From contig JALUWZ010000012.1 of the NCBI GenBank assembly GCA_027019205.1, forward strand, positions 1 to 22,024: a DNA stretch of 22,024 nucleotides. Direction: 5' to 3'. The position numbers and the translations under genes were made by a program. Below the pieces are notes generated by a model, which was not told the DNA's origin, did not search any database, and saw only the letters and a program-made list of their open reading frames with translations. Below, in pieces: positions 14,406 through 22,024 of the stretch (the stretch's first letter is position 1; each line of letters opens with the position of its first letter). Origin of the DNA: Emcibacter sp. (GTDB lineage Bacteria > Pseudomonadota > Alphaproteobacteria > Sphingomonadales > Emcibacteraceae).

Positions 14406-15911
14406 TCAACTTTTGCCCTGTTCGGCTTTCCTCCAGCGTAGCACAGGTTTGCGCGCCGCCATAGTCTCATCAAGCCTTTTTAACGGGGCGAGATACGGGG
14501 CGTCACTGAACAGGGCGCTATTGCCCGCTTTTGCCTCGGCCACCAGATGACGCAAGCTGCCGATAAAGCGGTCGAGCGACTGTTTGCTTTCGCTTTCGGT
14601 CGGCTCTATCAGCATGGCGCCGTGAACCACCAGCGGGAAATACATGGTCATCGGGTGATAGCCCTCGTCAATCATCGCCTTGGAAAAGTCAAGGGTGGTG
14701 ACCCCGGTCCCGGCGAGAAAACGGTCATCAAACAGGCATTCATGCATGCAGGGGCCGTCAAAGCTTGCCGTCATGACATCCTCAAGAGAGGCCATGATAT
14801 AATTGGCATTCAGCACGCTGTCCTCGGCCACCCGGGCCAGACCATCGGCCCCGTGGGACATCATAAAGCCGAGCGCACGGATAGTCATGCCCATCTGGCC
14901 GTGAAAGGCGGTCATCCGGCCAAAGCTGTCCGAGCCGTCCACATGTTCGACAAGCTCAAACCCGTCATCGCCATGAATAATATAGGGCACCGGGGCAAAG
15001 GGGGCGAGGGCGTCTGACAGCACCACCGGCCCGGCCCCCGGACCGCCGCCACCGTGGGGGGTTGAAAATGTCTTGTGCAGATTGATATGCATCGCATCAA
15101 CGCCGAGGTCGCCGGGGCGCACCTTGCCGACAATGGCGTTGAAATTGGCCCCGTCGCAATAGAAATAACCGCCTGCCCCGTGAATGGCCTCGGCGATTTC
15201 AATAATATCGCGCTCGAATAATCCGCAGGTATTGGGGTTGGTCACCATCACCGCCGCCACATCGGGACCAATGGCCTCCTTCATTGCCGCAAGGTCAACC
15301 CGGCCATCCGCCGTCGCCGGAATGGCTTTTACCCTGTAACCACACAGGGCGGCAGAGGCCGGATTGGTGCCATGGGCGGATTCCGGGGCGAGAATAATCG
15401 AGCGGTCCTCACCGCGCTTGTCGAGTGCGGCGCGGATGGTCATCAGACCGCATAATTCGCCGTGGGCGCCGGCCTTCGGCGACAGGGCCACGGCGGGCAT
15501 ACCGGTCAATATCTTGAGCCAGTGGGCGAGACTGTCCATCAATTCCAGCGCGCCCTGCACGGTGGATATGGGTTGCAGCGGATGAATATCACCAAGGCCG
15601 GGCAGCCGCACCAGTTTTTCATTAAGTCGCGGATTATGCTTCATCGTGCAGGAGCCAAGTGGATATAGCCCCATATCAATGGCATAGTTTTTGCGGCTGA
15701 GCCGGGTATAATGGCGCATCGCTTCGGGTTCCGACAGTCCCGCAAGGCCAATTTCATTATCACGGGTGATGCCGCCAAGACGATCGGCAAACTCCCCGAC
15801 CTCCTCCAGATCAACCCCGCAGCTATTCACATCGCCAATTTCATAGATCAGCAATTCCTGCTGGTCCAGCCCGCGATTACCACTATGGGTGGTGAAAATA
15901 TGTTGTGTCAT
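14406..15911 (-). CDS. gcvPB: Glycine dehydrogenase (decarboxylating) subunit 2
   Basis: Catalytic beta chain of the split P-protein, 501 residues. The PLP lysine is K280 in HINLHKTFSTPHGGGGPGAGPV. Other conserved parts are YPLGSCTMKHNPRLNE (83-98), LSPKAGAHGELCG, PESAHGTNPASAAL and DGANFNAIVG. With GcvPA it decarboxylates glycine and passes the aminomethyl group to lipoyl-GcvH. Its ATG overlaps the gcvPA stop in an ATGA (4 bases), implying coupled translation of the two subunits. Confidence 0.97.
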   Translation of the reverse strand: MTQHIFTTHSGNRGLDQQELLIYEIGDVNSCGVDLEEVGEFADRLGGITRDNEIGLAGLSEPEAMRHYTRLSRKNYAIDMGLYPLGSCTMKHNPRLNEKLVRLPGLGDIHPLQPISTVQGALELMDSLAHWLKILTGMPAVALSPKAGAHGELCGLMTIRAALDKRGEDRSIILAPESAHGTNPASAALCGYRVKAIPATADGRVDLAAMKEAIGPDVAAVMVTNPNTCGLFERDIIEIAEAIHGAGGYFYCDGANFNAIVGKVRPGDLGVDAMHINLHKTFSTPHGGGGPGAGPVVLSDALAPFAPVPYIIHGDDGFELVEHVDGSDSFGRMTAFHGQMGMTIRALGFMMSHGADGLARVAEDSVLNANYIMASLEDVMTASFDGPCMHECLFDDRFLAGTGVTTLDFSKAMIDEGYHPMTMYFPLVVHGAMLIEPTESESKQSLDRFIGSLRHLVAEAKAGNSALFSDAPYLAPLKRLDETMAARKPVLRWRKAEQGKS

Positions 15912-17254
15912 TTTACCACCTCCTTCAGGGCCGTAACCAGACAGTCCATATCTTCCTCCGTCACGGTTTCCGTCACCGCAATCAGCAGGTGGTTTTCAAG
16001 AGCCGCATCACCGGGATAAAGCCTGGATAACGGCACCCCGGCCAATATGCCCTGCACGGCCAGCCGTTCAACCGCCTCCGCCGCATCAATTGGCAGGCTG
16101 ACGGTAAATTCATTGAAGAAACTGTCATTTATGACCTCGACCCCCTCGATGGCATCGAGCCTGTCGGCAAGCCTCACCGCCTTGGCATGATTAAGCCGGG
16201 CCAGATGGCGCAAGCCTTTTTCACCAAGCAGGGTCAGATGAATACTGAAGGCCAGCGCACATAATCCGGCATTGGTACAGATATTGCTGGTCGCCTTTTC
16301 CCGGCGGATATGCTGTTCACGGGTGGAGAGGGTCAGCACATAGCCGCGTCTGCCCTCCGCATCCACCGTCTGCCCGCACAGACGGCCCGGAATGGTCCGG
16401 ACAAATTTCTGACGGGTCGCCAGCAGCCCGACATAAGGCCCGCCAAAACACAGGCCGTTGCCAAGGCTCTGACCCTCACCGACGACAATATCGGCCCCCA
16501 TCGACCCCGGGGAACGCACCGCGCCGAGCGAGATAATTTCGGTCACCACGACAATCAGCAGAGCTTTTTTTGCATGGGCCACCTCGGCCAGCCGGGTAAA
16601 ATCCTGCAAATTGCCAAAGAAATCGGGATTTTGCACCACCACACAGGCGGTCTCGTCATCTATCTGGTTGATCAGGTCATCGACCCGGTACATGCCAACC
16701 GGATTATCCCGCAGGCTGTTACCGCTATAGCGGGTCATGGTCGCCACCACATCCCGGTACTGGGGATGAAGACTGCCGGAGAGAATGGTTTTTTTGCGCC
16801 GGGTCGCCCGACAGGCCATCAATACCGCCTCACCGCAGGCGGTCGAGCCGTCATACATTGAGGCATTGGCGACCTCCATACCGGTGATCTGCGCCACCTG
16901 GGTCTGAAATTCAAACAGGGTCTGCAGGGTGCCCTGGGAAATTTCCGGCTGATAGGGGGTATAGGCGGTCAGGAACTCGCCGCGCTGAATGAGATGATCA
17001 ACACTCGCCGGGACATGATGATGATAGGCCCCGGCGCCGCAGAAGAACGGCCCGGACCCGGCGGAAATATTTTTATTGGCAAAGTCGGCAAAGCGCCGCT
17101 CCACCGCCATTTCTGTCATATGGTCCGGCAGATCAGGCGGGGTTTTCAGCAGGGCGGATGATGGCACGTCCCGGAACAGGTCATCAATATTATCCACGCC
17201 GACAACGGCCAGCATTTCCCGGCGGTCAGACTGACCATGGGGTAGGTAACGCAT
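15908..17254 (-). CDS. gcvPA: Glycine dehydrogenase (decarboxylating) subunit 1
   Basis: Alpha chain of the two-subunit P-protein, 448 residues, the usual length. Features include the start MRYLPHGQSDRREMLAVVGV, FCGAGAYHHHVPASVDHLIQRGEF, YTPYQPEISQGTLQTLFEFQ, ASMYDGSTACGEA and RREKATSNICTNAGLCALA. It lacks the PLP lysine, which is in GcvPB. ATG 17254 is one base after the gcvH stop; an in-frame ATG 25 codons earlier would lie within gcvH. It overlaps gcvPB by four bases. Confidence 0.97.
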   Translation of the reverse strand: MRYLPHGQSDRREMLAVVGVDNIDDLFRDVPSSALLKTPPDLPDHMTEMAVERRFADFANKNISAGSGPFFCGAGAYHHHVPASVDHLIQRGEFLTAYTPYQPEISQGTLQTLFEFQTQVAQITGMEVANASMYDGSTACGEAVLMACRATRRKKTILSGSLHPQYRDVVATMTRYSGNSLRDNPVGMYRVDDLINQIDDETACVVVQNPDFFGNLQDFTRLAEVAHAKKALLIVVVTEIISLGAVRSPGSMGADIVVGEGQSLGNGLCFGGPYVGLLATRQKFVRTIPGRLCGQTVDAEGRRGYVLTLSTREQHIRREKATSNICTNAGLCALAFSIHLTLLGEKGLRHLARLNHAKAVRLADRLDAIEGVEVINDSFFNEFTVSLPIDAAEAVERLAVQGILAGVPLSRLYPGDAALENHLLIAVTETVTEEDMDCLVTALKEVVK

Positions 17255-17255
17255 A

Positions 17256-17630
17256 TTATTCAAGCCCCGCAATAAATTCTTTATATCCGTCCGCATCCAT
17301 AAGATTTGACACCTCCCCGGCATCGGCAATTTTCACCTTGTAAAACCAGCCGTCACTCTCCGCATGGCTGTTGACCATTGCCGGGTCTTCTTCAAGCGCC
17401 TCATTGACCGCCGTCACCGTACCGCCAACCGGGGCATAGATTTCACTGGCCGCCTTGACCGATTCGACCACGGCAATTTCATCCCCTTTGGCAAAGTCCG
17501 CGCCAATTTCCGGCACTTCGACAAAAACAATATCGCCCAGAGCCTTCTGGGCATAGTCGGTGATGCCGACGGTGCCGGTCTCGCCGTCGATGGTGATCCA
17601 TTCATGTTCTTCTGAATAATAGGTTGTCAT
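17256..17630 (-). CDS. gcvH: Glycine cleavage system H protein
   Basis: Lipoyl carrier protein of 124 residues that shuttles the aminomethyl group between P, T and L proteins. The barrel-sandwich fold is complete, with the lipoylation site K59 in VVESVKAASEIYAPVGG. The N-terminal YYSEEHEWI and C-terminal ESDGWFYKVKI are standard. It starts 11 bases after gcvT and ends one base before gcvPA. Confidence 0.97.
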   Translation of the reverse strand: MTTYYSEEHEWITIDGETGTVGITDYAQKALGDIVFVEVPEIGADFAKGDEIAVVESVKAASEIYAPVGGTVTAVNEALEEDPAMVNSHAESDGWFYKVKIADAGEVSNLMDADGYKEFIAGLE

Positions 17631-17641
17631 TGCGTCGTTCC

Positions 17642-18763
17642 TTATGATTTCTTGCGATAATAATGGTTGGGGACAAATGGCATTTTTGCCACCCGGGCGG
17701 GGAGCTGTTTGCCACGCACGGAGAGGAAAACCTCTGTATCTATTGCGGCGAATTCCGGCTTTACATAGCCCATGGCGACCGGCCCGCCCAATGTCGGGCC
17801 ATAGCCGCCACTGGTCACGCTGCCGATTTCAGTACCGTCGGCGGCAAATATACCCGTGCCTTCCCGGGCCGGGGCGCGACCTTCGGGCAGAATCCCGACA
17901 CGCTTTTTTTGATAATTTTTTGTCTTGATCTGGTCGAGAATAATCCTGTCGCCGGGAAAGCCGCCTTCAGCCCGGCGGCGCTTGCCGATCGCCCATAACA
18001 GGGAGGCCTCAACCGGGGTTGTCTCTGTCGTCAAATCATGGCCGTAAAGACATAATCCGGCTTCAAGGCGCAGGCTGTCGCGGGCGCCAAGGCCGATGGC
18101 CGCGACCTCCTCTTCCCCGAGCAGGGTGCGGCAGACCTTTTCGGCCTTGTCCTGTGGAATGGAAATTTCATAGCCATCCTCACCGGTATAGCCCGACCGG
18201 CTGATAAAGCAGTCTGCCCCGCAAACCGGCATTTCGGCATAAGTCATGAAATCCATATTTTCCACCCCCGGAGCAAAGCGCGTCAGTACCCCGGCGGCCT
18301 TTGGCCCCTGCAGGGCGACAAGAGCGCGCTCATCCAGTTCCGTCAGGGTGACATCAGCGGGCAGGTGAGCGTGCAGATGGGCGATATCCTGTGTCTTGCA
18401 GGCGGCATTAACCACCAGAAACAGGTCATTATCCCGTTTGGTGATCATTAGATCGTCGAGGATGCCACCCTGTTCACTGGTGAACATGCTGTAGCGGATA
18501 TGACCAATGCCGAGACCAATGATATTGCCGGGCAGCAGGCTTTCGAGCCAGCGGTCGGCCCCGGCCCCGCTGATTACCAGCTGCCCCATATGAGACACGT
18601 CAAAAAGCCCGGCGGATGTCCGGGTGTGATTATGTTCGCCAAGAACCCCCAGCGGATACTGGACCGGCATCAGATAACCCGCGAAGGGGACCATCTTGCC
18701 GCCAAGTTCCCCATGCAGGGCGAAAAGCGGGGTTTTCAGAAGGGGGGGGTGATCAACAGTCAA
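17642..18763 (-). CDS. gcvT: Glycine cleavage system T protein (aminomethyltransferase)
   Basis: Tetrahydrofolate-dependent aminomethyltransferase of 373 residues, producing 5,10-methylene-THF and ammonia from aminomethyl-GcvH. Conserved blocks are LLKTPLFALHGELGGKMVPFAGYLMPVQYP, LFDVSHMGQ, GGILDDLMITKR, SRSGYTGEDGYEIS and LGARDSLRLEAGLCLYGHDL, with the GCV_T C-terminal domain at about 275-370. The start is a TTG at 18763. It is supported by GGAG seven bases upstream and by the N-terminus aligning with the family; the only nearby ATG (18776) is out of frame, and the next in-frame ATG is residue 24. First gene after a glycine riboswitch. Confidence 0.95.
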   Translation of the reverse strand: MTVDHPPLLKTPLFALHGELGGKMVPFAGYLMPVQYPLGVLGEHNHTRTSAGLFDVSHMGQLVISGAGADRWLESLLPGNIIGLGIGHIRYSMFTSEQGGILDDLMITKRDNDLFLVVNAACKTQDIAHLHAHLPADVTLTELDERALVALQGPKAAGVLTRFAPGVENMDFMTYAEMPVCGADCFISRSGYTGEDGYEISIPQDKAEKVCRTLLGEEEVAAIGLGARDSLRLEAGLCLYGHDLTTETTPVEASLLWAIGKRRRAEGGFPGDRIILDQIKTKNYQKKRVGILPEGRAPAREGTGIFAADGTEIGSVTSGGYGPTLGGPVAMGYVKPEFAAIDTEVFLSVRGKQLPARVAKMPFVPNHYYRKKS

Positions 18764-18819
18764 TATATTTCTCCATAACTGGCACTCTCACAGCACGAAA
18801 CCCGCGCTATTGGTGCCCC
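18764..18819 (-). promoter_or_regulatory. Riboswitch expression platform and gcvT ribosome-binding site
   Basis: Leader between aptamer 2 and the TTG start. It has the gcvT Shine-Dalgarno GGAGAA (18774-18769) and, just before it, the element UGAGAGUGCC. Its AGAGUGC (18788-18782) can pair fully with GCACUCU (18908-18902), the 5' side of aptamer 2's P1. UGAGAG can also pair with the conserved CUCUCA of the aptamers. No intrinsic terminator with a U-run is seen, so control of translation initiation is more likely than termination. Confidence 0.45.
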
Positions 18820-18993
18820 CTCTGTCATGGATACCTGAGAGATTTGATTGTGTCGCCACAACTTACCCCGTCGGTGGGATTTCCGCAAAAATCCGCTTTC
18901 CAGAGTGCTGTTTTTCCTGCGGTCCTGGGTACCTGAGAGTTTCCGGGGCGGTTGCTCCTTCGGTGCCGGACGGGCCGGTCTCTCCCGCAGGAA
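18820..18993 (-). ncRNA. Tandem glycine riboswitch (two aptamers)
   Basis: On the minus strand two glycine aptamers stand in series. Aptamer 1 (18993-18914) is closed by a 9-bp perfect P1 (UUCCUGCGG / CCGCAGGAA) and contains GGGAGAGACC, CACCGAAGGAGCAA and ACUCUCAGGUACCCAGGAC. Aptamer 2 (18905-18820) has P1 CUCUG/CAGAG, stem GGAUUU/AAAUCC, core CACCGACGGGGUAA, a UUGUG-GCGA-CACAA hairpin and AUCUCUCAGGUAUCC. The linker is eight bases. These are the conserved glycine-riboswitch elements. Position before gcvT fits the known role: glycine binding turns on the cleavage operon. Confidence 0.93.
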
Positions 18994-19009
18994 TGGTCAG
19001 CAAGGCGCC

Positions 19010-19037
19010 ATAATAGCCGGAACGGATAAATAGTCAA
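19010..19037 (-). promoter_or_regulatory. Promoter of gcv operon
   Basis: On the minus strand TTGACT (19037-19032, five of six consensus) and TATTAT (19015-19010, five of six) are separated by 16 bases. The predicted start near 19003 lies about ten bases before the first riboswitch stem. This is the best sigma70-like match in the window. Confidence 0.6.
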
Positions 19038-19137
19038 CGTTATAAGCAATTGATTGCCGGTAAAATATCTGCAATAAACAGGGCAGTCAGGATCAGCAAT
19101 TTACACTATTGGTAACTTACAGGGAAAGTCTGGATAG

Positions 19138-21009
19138 ATGGATATTTTAAAAACAGTATTTTCAGCACTGGGACATATTTTCGGGATATTCTGGAGCTAT
19201 TTCCGGAAATTCCAGTCCGTGGTCGGCACCATATTATTCCTGTTTCTGATGCTGTTTATCATTGTTTCCCTGTTCCGGGAAAAGGGCGTTACCGTGCCGC
19301 AAAAGGGCGCGCTGGTCATCTCGCTGGAGGGGAGTATCCAGGAACAGAAAATCTATGACAAATCCCTTATTCAGATAATTTCGGGCAACAAGGTGGAACG
19401 CCAGACCATCCTGCGCGATGTCATCCGCTCGATTGATCTGGCAGCCAAAGACGACAGAATTTCCCTGCTGGTGATGAATGTTGACGGCCTGACCGGGGCG
19501 TTGCCGTCAAAATTGCATTATATCGGCAGCGCCATGTCGCGTTTCCGCGCCACAGGCAAGAAAATTCTGATCTATGGCAATAATTTCATGCAGAATGGCT
19601 ATCTGATCGCCTCTTATGCCGATGAGGTCTATCTCAATCCCTATGGTTCGGTCCTGCTGTATGGCTACAGCTCCTACCAGACTTACTACAAGGGATTCCT
19701 CGACAAGATCAAGGCTGAGGTCCAACTGTTCCGGGTCGGCAAATATAAATCCGCCATGGAGCCGTTCATCCGCAGTGACATGTCACCGGCGGCAAAGGAG
19801 GCCATGCACGCCCTGCTTGGCGATCTATGGGCGGATTATAGCACGGCGGTCGAACAGGGCCGGGCGCTGGACAAGGGCAGTTTCGGGAATATCTTCACCC
19901 GGGCGGATACTGATATTACCGCTGTCAAGGGCGACCTTGCCGCCCTCGCCATGCAGTATAAGCTGGTGGACGGCCTGAAAACCCGGGAGCAATGGCGCGA
20001 GCTTCTGGCCCGGAATCTTGGCGTTAACGTCGCGGGGCTGGGCCGCAAGACCATTGATTACCGGGCCTATCTTGCGGCATATCCGGCAGGGATTCCCATT
20101 CAGAAAGACATGGTTGCCGTCATCTATGCCAACGGCACCATTATGGATGGGCCGCAGCCGCAGGGCATTGCCGGGGGCGACACGGTTTCGCGCCATCTGC
20201 GCGAGGCCCGGCTGAATAACAGGGTCAAGGCCGTCGTCCTCCGGGTGGACAGCCCGGGCGGCAGTGCCTTTGCCTCGGAAGTAATCCGTCAGGAGGTTCT
20301 GCTGCTCAAAAAAGCCGGCAAACCGGTTGTGGTCTCAATGGGGTCGCTGGCGGCGTCGGGCGGTTACTGGATTTCCGCCAGTGCGGACGAAATATGGGCC
20401 GCCCCCTCTACCATCACCGGCTCGATCGGTATTTTCGGGGCGATTCCCAATCTTGAAGGGACGCTGGCGGCGATTGGCATCACCACAGACGGGGTCGGCA
20501 CCACGGACCTGTCGGTCGCAGGCCTTGGCAAGCCGCTGTCGGCAAAGGTTAAAACCATCATCCAGAGCAGTATCGAAAACGGCTATGACCGTTTCCTGTC
20601 GGTCGTTGCGGAAGGCCGCCATATGACGGTGGACCAGGTGAATGATATTGCCCAGGGCCGGGTATGGTCCGGCAAAGAGGCGCAGAAGATCGGGCTGGTG
20701 GACAAGCTCGGCACATTTGACGATGCGGTAAAATCCGCCGCCACCCGGGCCAACCTCGCGGATTATAAAGTTGCCTATTGGGAAGACCCGGTTCCGTGGG
20801 ATATCAAACTGATTTCCGATATAGCCGAACGCCATCCGGAACTTGGTCAGATGCTTTCGGGCCGGATGCTTTCAGGCATGACCCGCAGCCCGCAGAATAT
20901 TCTCGCGGCACGGATCATGGAAAAACTGTCCCTGTTCAGCCAGCTGAATGATCCGGGCCATGCCTATGTCCTGTGTCTTGCCTGTGTGGCGGAATTTAAC
21001 CACAGATAA
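19138..21009 (+). CDS. sppA: Signal peptide peptidase SppA, 67K type
   Basis: Inner-membrane serine protease with Ser/Lys dyad that degrades cleaved signal peptides; 623 residues, the length of the E. coli-type double-domain form. One membrane anchor lies at about 29-47 (VGTILFLFLMLFIIVSLF). The N-terminal repeat carries the general-base lysine K204 in RVGKYKSAMEPF. The C-terminal repeat carries nucleophile S407 in SMGSLAASGGYWIS, after LRVDSPGGSAFASE. These correspond to K209 and S409 of E. coli SppA. The C-terminus DPGHAYVLCLAC has the two-cysteine end seen in the family. AGGGAAAG precedes the ATG. Divergent from the gcv leader; ispH starts four bases after its stop. Confidence 0.95.
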   Translation: MDILKTVFSALGHIFGIFWSYFRKFQSVVGTILFLFLMLFIIVSLFREKGVTVPQKGALVISLEGSIQEQKIYDKSLIQIISGNKVERQTILRDVIRSIDLAAKDDRISLLVMNVDGLTGALPSKLHYIGSAMSRFRATGKKILIYGNNFMQNGYLIASYADEVYLNPYGSVLLYGYSSYQTYYKGFLDKIKAEVQLFRVGKYKSAMEPFIRSDMSPAAKEAMHALLGDLWADYSTAVEQGRALDKGSFGNIFTRADTDITAVKGDLAALAMQYKLVDGLKTREQWRELLARNLGVNVAGLGRKTIDYRAYLAAYPAGIPIQKDMVAVIYANGTIMDGPQPQGIAGGDTVSRHLREARLNNRVKAVVLRVDSPGGSAFASEVIRQEVLLLKKAGKPVVVSMGSLAASGGYWISASADEIWAAPSTITGSIGIFGAIPNLEGTLAAIGITTDGVGTTDLSVAGLGKPLSAKVKTIIQSSIENGYDRFLSVVAEGRHMTVDQVNDIAQGRVWSGKEAQKIGLVDKLGTFDDAVKSAATRANLADYKVAYWEDPVPWDIKLISDIAERHPELGQMLSGRMLSGMTRSPQNILAARIMEKLSLFSQLNDPGHAYVLCLACVAEFNHR

Positions 21010-21013
21010 GCAT

Positions 21014-21955
21014 ATGACTGAAAAAATAAATGTCTATATTGCCAGTCCCCGGGGTTTTTGTGCCGGGGTTGACCGGGCGATACAAATCGTCGAACTGGCG
21101 CTGGAAAAATACGGCACGCCGGTCTATGTCCGCCATGAAATAGTCCATAATAAATTTGTCGTCGAGGGGCTGCAAAAGCGCGGGGCGATCTTTGTTGACA
21201 GCCTGGACGAGGTGCCGGACGATCTGCCGGTGGTCTTTTCGGCCCACGGGGTACCAAAATCAGTGCCCGAAGCCGCCCGGCGGCGCAATATGCTCTATGT
21301 CGATGCAACCTGTCCGCTGGTCAGCAAGGTCCATCGGGAGGCCGCCGCCCACGAAAAATCTGGCTCGGAAATTATCATGATCGGCCATGCGGGCCATGCC
21401 GAAGTGGTCGGCACCATGGGCCAGGTCGAAGAAGGCCGGATCACCCTGGTTGAAACTCCGGAGGATGTCGAAAAACTTGCCCTCGGAGATAATGACAATG
21501 TTGCCTATATCACCCAGACCACCCTGTCGCTGGATGACACGGCGGATATTATCAGGGCACTGAAGAGTAAATTCCCCGGCATTCGGGACCCGCGAAAAGA
21601 GGATATCTGTTACGCCACCACCAACCGGCAGGGCGCGGTCAAGGCGCTGGCGGAACGGGCGGAAGCGGTACTGATCATCGGCGCACCCAACAGCTCGAAC
21701 TCCCGCCGTCTGGTCGAGGTCGCAACCCGGCAGGGCTGTCGGTCAATGCTGATTCAGCGCGCGGACGATATTGACTGGGGCTGGCTTGATGGCGTCCGGA
21801 ATGTTGGCCTGTCTGCCGGTGCCTCGGCGCCGGAAATACTGGTGGAAGAGGTGATCGAGGCCTTTCGTCGCCGCTATGACATGACGCTTGAGACCATCTC
21901 GACCGTCGAGGAAAATGTCCGCTTCAAACTACCGGCGATTTTGATGAAGGAATAA
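21014..21955 (+). CDS. ispH: 4-hydroxy-3-methylbut-2-enyl diphosphate reductase
   Basis: Last enzyme of the MEP isoprenoid pathway (LytB), 313 residues, making IPP and DMAPP with an iron-sulfur cluster. Cluster cysteines are C16 (PRGFCAGV), C100 (DATCPLV) and C199 (EDICYATTNRQ). Active-site H45 (EIVHNKFVV), H78 (SAHGV), H128 and E130 (GHAEVVGTMGQ) are present. The start MTEKINVYIASPRGFCAGV at 21014 fits the family; an in-frame ATG at 20948 would lie inside sppA. Four bases separate it from sppA, so the pair is probably co-transcribed. The reductase needs electrons from ferredoxin or flavodoxin, which the reductase at the left edge of the window could supply; that link is speculative. Confidence 0.96.
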   Translation: MTEKINVYIASPRGFCAGVDRAIQIVELALEKYGTPVYVRHEIVHNKFVVEGLQKRGAIFVDSLDEVPDDLPVVFSAHGVPKSVPEAARRRNMLYVDATCPLVSKVHREAAAHEKSGSEIIMIGHAGHAEVVGTMGQVEEGRITLVETPEDVEKLALGDNDNVAYITQTTLSLDDTADIIRALKSKFPGIRDPRKEDICYATTNRQGAVKALAERAEAVLIIGAPNSSNSRRLVEVATRQGCRSMLIQRADDIDWGWLDGVRNVGLSAGASAPEILVEEVIEAFRRRYDMTLETISTVEENVRFKLPAILMKE

Positions 21956-21964
21956 TAATACCCC

Positions 21965-22024
21965 CTAATGCGCCCCGGCGTCCTGTAGAATTTTTATGAT
22001 GCGGCGGCGGTGGGTGTCGATGGC
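21965..22024 (-). CDS. C-terminal end of an unidentified gene (runs off right edge)
   Basis: On the minus strand the frame is open from the window edge to a TAG at 21967-21965 and encodes AIDTHRRRIIKILQDAGAH. It would be convergent with ispH, nine bases away. The stretch is too short to identify, and an open frame of 19 codons may be chance. The basic amphipathic helix and compact layout make a real gene end likely. Confidence 0.35.
   Translation of the reverse strand, partial: AIDTHRRRIIKILQDAGAH

Noticed and set aside
19039..19137. Sigma70 promoter for sppA (TTGATT with AATAAA, 17-base spacer)
   Set aside because: The -10 match is poor and no alternative was better; a promoter must exist here, but I cannot point to it with confidence.
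1..22024. CRISPR array, phage, transposon, toxin-antitoxin or defence genes
   Set aside because: No regularly spaced repeats other than the three-copy unit, no transposase or integrase motifs, and all larger genes are assigned to housekeeping or regulatory families.

Overview
The window looks like ordinary chromosome from a moderately GC-rich alphaproteobacterium. The pointers are a PepSY/FeuP-PhoP-like/kinase operon, a Rickettsia 17 kDa-antigen-type lipoprotein, a small coiled-coil gene (DUF4164-like) directly before zapA, a DUF3775 protein, and a tkt-gap-pgk cluster. I cannot place it below class level. I see no transposase, integrase, phage gene, CRISPR array, tRNA or rRNA.

Layout. (1) 2-775 (+): C-terminal three quarters of a thioredoxin-reductase-like ferredoxin-NADP reductase. 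(2) 824-3295 (+): a tightly overlapping PepSY protein / OmpR-family response regulator / sensor kinase operon, followed at 3364-3840 by a glycine-zipper lipoprotein gene. Both the operon and the lipoprotein gene are preceded by a hexamer-N5-hexamer direct repeat of PhoP-box geometry. (3) 4044-5465 (+): a membrane-microdomain pair, slipin/QmcA and NfeD. (4) 5483-7020: small genes for a DUF3775 protein (-), a glutathione S-transferase (-) and a DUF4870-type membrane protein (+). (5) 7026-12280 (-): a compact central-carbon operon, transketolase - GAPDH - phosphoglycerate kinase - thiamine-phosphate synthase - GNAT acetyltransferase. (6) 12495-13200 (+): coiled-coil gene and zapA, with a three-copy minisatellite between them. 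(7) 13197-18763 (-): glycine cleavage operon gcvT-gcvH-gcvPA-gcvPB, with a serine hydrolase gene as likely last cistron. (8) 18764-19037 (-): leader of that operon, holding a strong promoter match and a tandem two-aptamer glycine riboswitch. (9) 19138-21955 (+): sppA and ispH. (10) 21965-22024 (-): tail of a gene that runs off the right edge.

Most genes are housekeeping. I did not find a new multi-gene system. The best leads are regulatory: the shared direct repeats around the two-component operon, the riboswitch leader with an alternative pairing near the gcvT Shine-Dalgarno sequence, the serine hydrolase placed under glycine control, the perfect 12-bp-arm hairpin before the DUF3775 gene, and the repeated gene tail before zapA.
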